DNA of 14,663 nt, taken from NCBI GenBank assembly GCA_945889565.1, contig CAMDBZ010000015.1, positions 1 to 14,663 of the forward strand. Reading direction: 5' to 3'. Position numbers and translations under genes: made by a program. The DNA comes from Thermoflexus hugenholtzii JAD2. Its GTDB lineage: Bacteria; Chloroflexota; Dehalococcoidia; UBA2979. Each line of letters opens with the position of its first letter. Positions within the stretch are counted from its first letter, which is position 1. Shown one piece after another: positions 11,301-14,663 of the stretch. Below the pieces are notes generated by a model. That model had not been told where the DNA came from. It ran no database searches and worked only from the letters and a program-made list of their open reading frames with translations.

Positions 11301-14300
11301 ATGTTTGCTCACCTGCACACGCACTCCGAGTACTCGCTGCTGGATGGGCTGTCGCGCATCCCGGACCTGGTGGCGCGCGCGCAGGCGCTGGGCCAGCAGG
11401 CGCTGGCGATCACGGACCACGGCAACCTGTACGGCGCGATCGAGTTCTACGAGGAGGCGCGGCGGGCGGAGCTGCGGCCGGTGCTGGGCATCGAGGCGTA
11501 CGTCGCGCAGGGGAGCCGGCACAGCCGGGGCGCGGCGGACCGCTCGCAGTTCCACCTGACACTGCTCGCGCAGAACGAGCGGGGCTACCGCAACCTGCTG
11601 GCGCTGTCGACGGCGTCGCACCTCGAGGGGTTCTACTACAAGCCGCGCATCGACCGCGAGCTGCTGGAGCGGCACCACGAGGGGCTGGTCGCGCTCTCGG
11701 GCTGTCCGTCCGGGGAGCTGATGAGCGCGCTCGGCGAGGGGCGCGCCGAGGACGCGCGCGGCATCGCGGGGTGGTACCGCGACGTGTTCAAGGACCGCTA
11801 CTACATCGAGCTGCAGGAGCACGGGCAGGAGCAATTCAGCCGGCTGAACGCGCCGCTCGTGGAACTCGCGCGATCGCTCGACGTGCCGCTGGTGGTGACG
11901 AACGACTCGCACTACACGCTGCGCGAGCAGCATCGCGTGCACGACGTGCTGCTGTGCATCGGCACGAACTCAACGGTGCACGAGACGAACCGCATGCGCA
12001 TGGACAGCGACACATTCTACCTGCGCTCCGAGGCGGAGATGCGCGCGCTGTTCCCGGAGCTGCCGGAGGCGGCGGACAACACGGCGCGCATCGCGGAGCA
12101 GGCGGACATCCGCCTGCAGTTCGGGCGCGCGCTGCTGCCGGACCCGGGTGTGCCCGCGGGCATCACGGCGGCGCAGCACCTGCGCGCGTTGTGCGAGGAA
12201 GGGCTACAGCGCCGCTACGGCCAGCCGACGGACGCGCAGCGCGAGCGCCTGGCGTACGAGTTGCGCGTCGTCGAGGAGACGGGGTTCGTCGAGTACATCC
12301 TGATCGTGCGCGACATTGCGCTGTTCGCGCGGGGGCGCGGCATTCCGATGGGTGTGCGCGGGTCGGCGGCGGCGTCGATCATCCTGTACTGCCTCGGCGT
12401 GACGGACATCGAGCCGACGCAGTACCGGCTCGTGTTCGAGCGCTTCCTCAACCTCGAACGGCGCGAGATGCCGGACGTGGACTTCGACTTCGCGGACGAC
12501 CGCCGCGAGGAAGTGATCCGCTACACGGCGGAGCGCTACGGGCGCGACCGCGTCGCGCAGATCGTGACGTTCGGGACGCTCGGCGCGAAGGCGGCGATCC
12601 GCGACAGCGGGCGCGCGCTCGGCATGTCGTACGGCGACGTCGATCGCGTCGCGCGGCTGGTGCCGAACGCGCTGCACGTGACGCTGGAGCAGGCGCTGCG
12701 CGAAGTGCCGGAGCTCGCGGCGCTCGCGACGGACGAGCCGGCGGTCCGCGAACTGGTGGACACGGCGCGCGGCCTCGAAGGTGTCGCGCGGCACGCAAGC
12801 ACGCACGCGGCGGGCATCGTGATCTCGCGCGAGCCGCTGACCGAGGTCGTGCCGCTGCAGCGCGCGACCTCGAACCGCGACGACGAGCAGCTGCTGCCGA
12901 CGACGCAGTACGCGATGGCGGAGGTCGCGAAGATCGGCCTCGTGAAGATGGACTTCCTCGGGCTCGCCAACCTGACGATCCTCGGCCGCGCAGTGGAGCT
13001 GATCCGCGAGGAGCAGGGCGAGGCGATCGACCTCAACGCGTTGCCCGACGGCGACGCGGCGACGGCGCAGCTGCTGGCGGCGGCGGAGACGTTCGGGGTG
13101 TTCCAGCTGGAGTCGGCGGGGATGCGGCGCTACGTCGCGGAGCTGCAGCCGCGCGACATCCGCGAGCTCGCGGCGATGATCGCGCTGTACCGGCCGGGCC
13201 CGATGGAGCACATCCCGCGCTACATCGAGGTGAAGCACGGGCGGGCAGCGGCGCACTATCCGCACGCCGATCTCGCGAACGTGCTGGACGAGACGTACGG
13301 CGTGATCACGTACCAGGACCAGGTGCTGGAGATCGCGCAGGCGTTCGCCGGGTTCACGCTCGGCCAGGCGGACGTGATGCGCAAGGCGATGGGCAAGAAG
13401 ATCCCCGCGGTGATGCTCGCGGAGCGCGAGCGCTTCGTGGCGGGGGCGATGGCGAAGGGGTACGAGCAGCGGCTGGCGGAGCAGCTGTTCGACATGATCG
13501 AGCCGTTCGCGGGGTACGCGTTCAACAAGGCGCACGCGTTCTCGTACGCGGTGATCGCGTACCAGACGGCGTACCTGAAGGCGCACTACCCGGTGGAGTA
13601 CATGACGGCGGTGCTCGCGGCCGCGGGCGCGCACCCGACGGGTGCGCTGGAGCGCGTGGCGGCGGCGGTGGCGGAGTGCAGTCGGCTCGGCGTGCCGGTG
13701 TTGCCGCCGGACGTGAACCGCTCGCGCGCGAACTTCACGATCGAGCACGCGCCGGGGGCGGGTCGCGCGATCCGCTTCGGCATGGCGCTGATCAAGCACG
13801 TCGGGCAGGGCGCCGTGGAGGCGCTGGTCGCGGAGCGCGAGGCGGGCGGCGCGTTCCGCACGCTGGAGGACTTCGCGCGGCGGGTGCCCGCGCGCGAAGT
13901 GAACCGCCGCGTGTTGGAGTCGTTGGCGAAGGCGGGCGCGCTCGATCCGCTGGGCGATCGCTCGACGATCGTGTTCGGGGTGGAGCGCATCCTCGCGCTC
14001 GCGCAGCAGGAGGCGCGGCTGCGGGAGACGGGGCAGACCTCGATGTTCGACCTGTTCGGGTCGCAGGTGGACACGCCGCTGCCGGCGCTGGAGCTGGAGG
14101 TGATCGCGACGCCGGAGCGCGAGCAGCTGAACTGGGAGCGCGAGCTGCTGGGGACGTACCTGTCGGAGCACCCGTTCCGCGCGGCCGCCGAACGGCTGGC
14201 GGAGCACCTGAGCGCGCAGCTCGGCGAGCTGACGGCTGAGCTCTCGGGCCAGGAGGCGATCGTCGCGGGCATGGTGACGGGCGCGCGGCGGCTGACGACG

Positions 14301-14663
14301 AAGCAGGGCAAGCCGTTCGTGGTGCTCACGCTCGAGGACTTGAGCGGGAGCGCGGAGCTCACGGTGTGGCCCGAGCAGTACGAGCGCTTCCGCGAGCTGC
14401 TGACGGAGGGTGCGATCCTGCTCGCGCGTGTCTCGGTGCGGGAGCGCGGGGACCGGCTGACGGTGGCGGCGCAGCACCTGGTGGCGTTCGACACGGAGGC
14501 GCAGGAGCTGGCAGCGGCGGACCTCGCGGCGCTGCACGCACCGAGCGGTGCGCAGCGCGGCGCAGAGGGCAGCCAGTGGCGGCGGCCGCCACCGGGGCCA
14601 CGTCCGGGCGGCACGCCGGGCGGCCCCGCCGAGCGGCCGGCGTTACGCGCGCTCGCGCGCGAC
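11301..14663 (+). CDS. dnaE: DNA polymerase III alpha subunit (3' end beyond window)
   Basis: The replicative polymerase. The frame is open for 1121 codons from ATG 11301 to the last base, without stops. The PHP domain (1-280) keeps all nine metal ligands seen in M. tuberculosis DnaE1: H6, H8, D15, H40, E65, H85, C135, D202 and H204. Polymerase palm: PDVDFDF with D394 and D396, and D551 in KMDFLGL. VAQIVTFGTLGAKAAIRD, YRPGPM and GYAFNKAHAFSYA are intact. A helix-hairpin-helix region covers about 780-890. The clamp-binding motif QTSMFDLF is at 912-919, TYLSEHPF at 952-959, and an OB fold at about 985-1065. After 1070 the sequence becomes Ala/Pro/Gly-rich, so the end is probably near. No clear Shine-Dalgarno precedes the ATG, but MFAHLHTHSEYSLLDG is the standard family start. 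It is the last gene and its promoter candidate lies at 11239. Confidence 0.97.
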   Translation, partial: MFAHLHTHSEYSLLDGLSRIPDLVARAQALGQQALAITDHGNLYGAIEFYEEARRAELRPVLGIEAYVAQGSRHSRGAADRSQFHLTLLAQNERGYRNLLALSTASHLEGFYYKPRIDRELLERHHEGLVALSGCPSGELMSALGEGRAEDARGIAGWYRDVFKDRYYIELQEHGQEQFSRLNAPLVELARSLDVPLVVTNDSHYTLREQHRVHDVLLCIGTNSTVHETNRMRMDSDTFYLRSEAEMRALFPELPEAADNTARIAEQADIRLQFGRALLPDPGVPAGITAAQHLRALCEEGLQRRYGQPTDAQRERLAYELRVVEETGFVEYILIVRDIALFARGRGIPMGVRGSAAASIILYCLGVTDIEPTQYRLVFERFLNLERREMPDVDFDFADDRREEVIRYTAERYGRDRVAQIVTFGTLGAKAAIRDSGRALGMSYGDVDRVARLVPNALHVTLEQALREVPELAALATDEPAVRELVDTARGLEGVARHASTHAAGIVISREPLTEVVPLQRATSNRDDEQLLPTTQYAMAEVAKIGLVKMDFLGLANLTILGRAVELIREEQGEAIDLNALPDGDAATAQLLAAAETFGVFQLESAGMRRYVAELQPRDIRELAAMIALYRPGPMEHIPRYIEVKHGRAAAHYPHADLANVLDETYGVITYQDQVLEIAQAFAGFTLGQADVMRKAMGKKIPAVMLAERERFVAGAMAKGYEQRLAEQLFDMIEPFAGYAFNKAHAFSYAVIAYQTAYLKAHYPVEYMTAVLAAAGAHPTGALERVAAAVAECSRLGVPVLPPDVNRSRANFTIEHAPGAGRAIRFGMALIKHVGQGAVEALVAEREAGGAFRTLEDFARRVPAREVNRRVLESLAKAGALDPLGDRSTIVFGVERILALAQQEARLRETGQTSMFDLFGSQVDTPLPALELEVIATPEREQLNWERELLGTYLSEHPFRAAAERLAEHLSAQLGELTAELSGQEAIVAGMVTGARRLTTKQGKPFVVLTLEDLSGSAELTVWPEQYERFRELLTEGAILLARVSVRERGDRLTVAAQHLVAFDTEAQELAAADLAALHAPSGAQRGAEGSQWRRPPPGPRPGGTPGGPAERPALRALARD

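Noticed and set aside
11771..14239. Long plus-strand open frame of 822 codons in another phase across dnaE
   Set aside because: Gly/Ala/Arg-rich with no motif. The dnaE frame has every family block, so this is a shadow.
12204..14537. Long open frame of 777 codons on the minus strand across dnaE
   Set aside because: It is rich in Arg/His/Leu with no domain, and mirrors the GC-rich third positions of the clear dnaE frame. It is a shadow.

Overview
The window is about 14.7 kb of very GC-rich (roughly 70% or more) bacterial chromosome, almost completely coding, with short intergenic gaps and many overlapping or near-touching genes. There is no rRNA, tRNA, insertion sequence, phage gene or CRISPR array that I can see. 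The gene content is housekeeping: amino-acid and vitamin B6 synthesis, nucleotide metabolism and DNA replication. The combination of PdxS/PdxT, a Ycf45-like AAA ATPase with an R3H domain next to thymidylate kinase, paired TrkA/RCK proteins and a DnaE with an intact PHP domain fits a high-GC Chloroflexota-type bacterium (Dehalococcoidia or Thermomicrobia-like). That placement is inference from gene families; no marker here settles it.

Region 1 (1-2212, minus strand) reads right to left as one tight unit: a 54-residue two-helix membrane protein, a UspA-fold protein with a degraded ATP motif, an RCK_N-only TrkA-like protein, a full RCK_N+RCK_C TrkA-like protein, and prephenate dehydratase (cut by the window edge). 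Gaps are 2, 12, 35 and 2 nt. No potassium channel or permease subunit is in view. A CRP/FNR-like site and an inverted repeat lie in the divergent gap before pdxS.

Region 2 (2372-7353, plus strand) is pdxS, pdxT, a tandem GNAT-like protein, the R3H AAA ATPase and tmk. The last three junctions overlap by 3 to 8 nt. PdxS and PdxT form pyridoxal 5'-phosphate synthase. Notably, pdxT is in the same frame as pdxS after its TGA, and there is no ATG/GTG/TTG that would restore the usual N-terminal residues of PdxT. A 70-residue zinc-ribbon-like protein follows at 7457.

Region 3 (7698-8873, minus strand) is a thiolase with its own strong Shine-Dalgarno sequence, convergent with the zinc-ribbon gene and divergent from thrB.

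Region 4 (9043-11185, plus strand) is thrB-lysC, two enzymes of the aspartate pathway. The thrB promoter candidate has a perfect 12-bp palindrome in its spacer and would give a leaderless or nearly leaderless mRNA. lysC has an internal Shine-Dalgarno/ATG that would yield a separate ACT-only beta subunit.

Region 5 (11301-14663, plus strand) is dnaE, 1121 codons before the window edge, with all nine PHP metal ligands, the catalytic aspartates and a clamp-binding motif.

I see no new defence or mobile system. The points most worth following are the pdxS-pdxT junction, the small membrane protein/Usp/RCK operon, the GNAT-R3H ATPase pair and the thrB control region. Seven of the fifteen genes start with GTG, and all seven are internal genes of tightly packed units.
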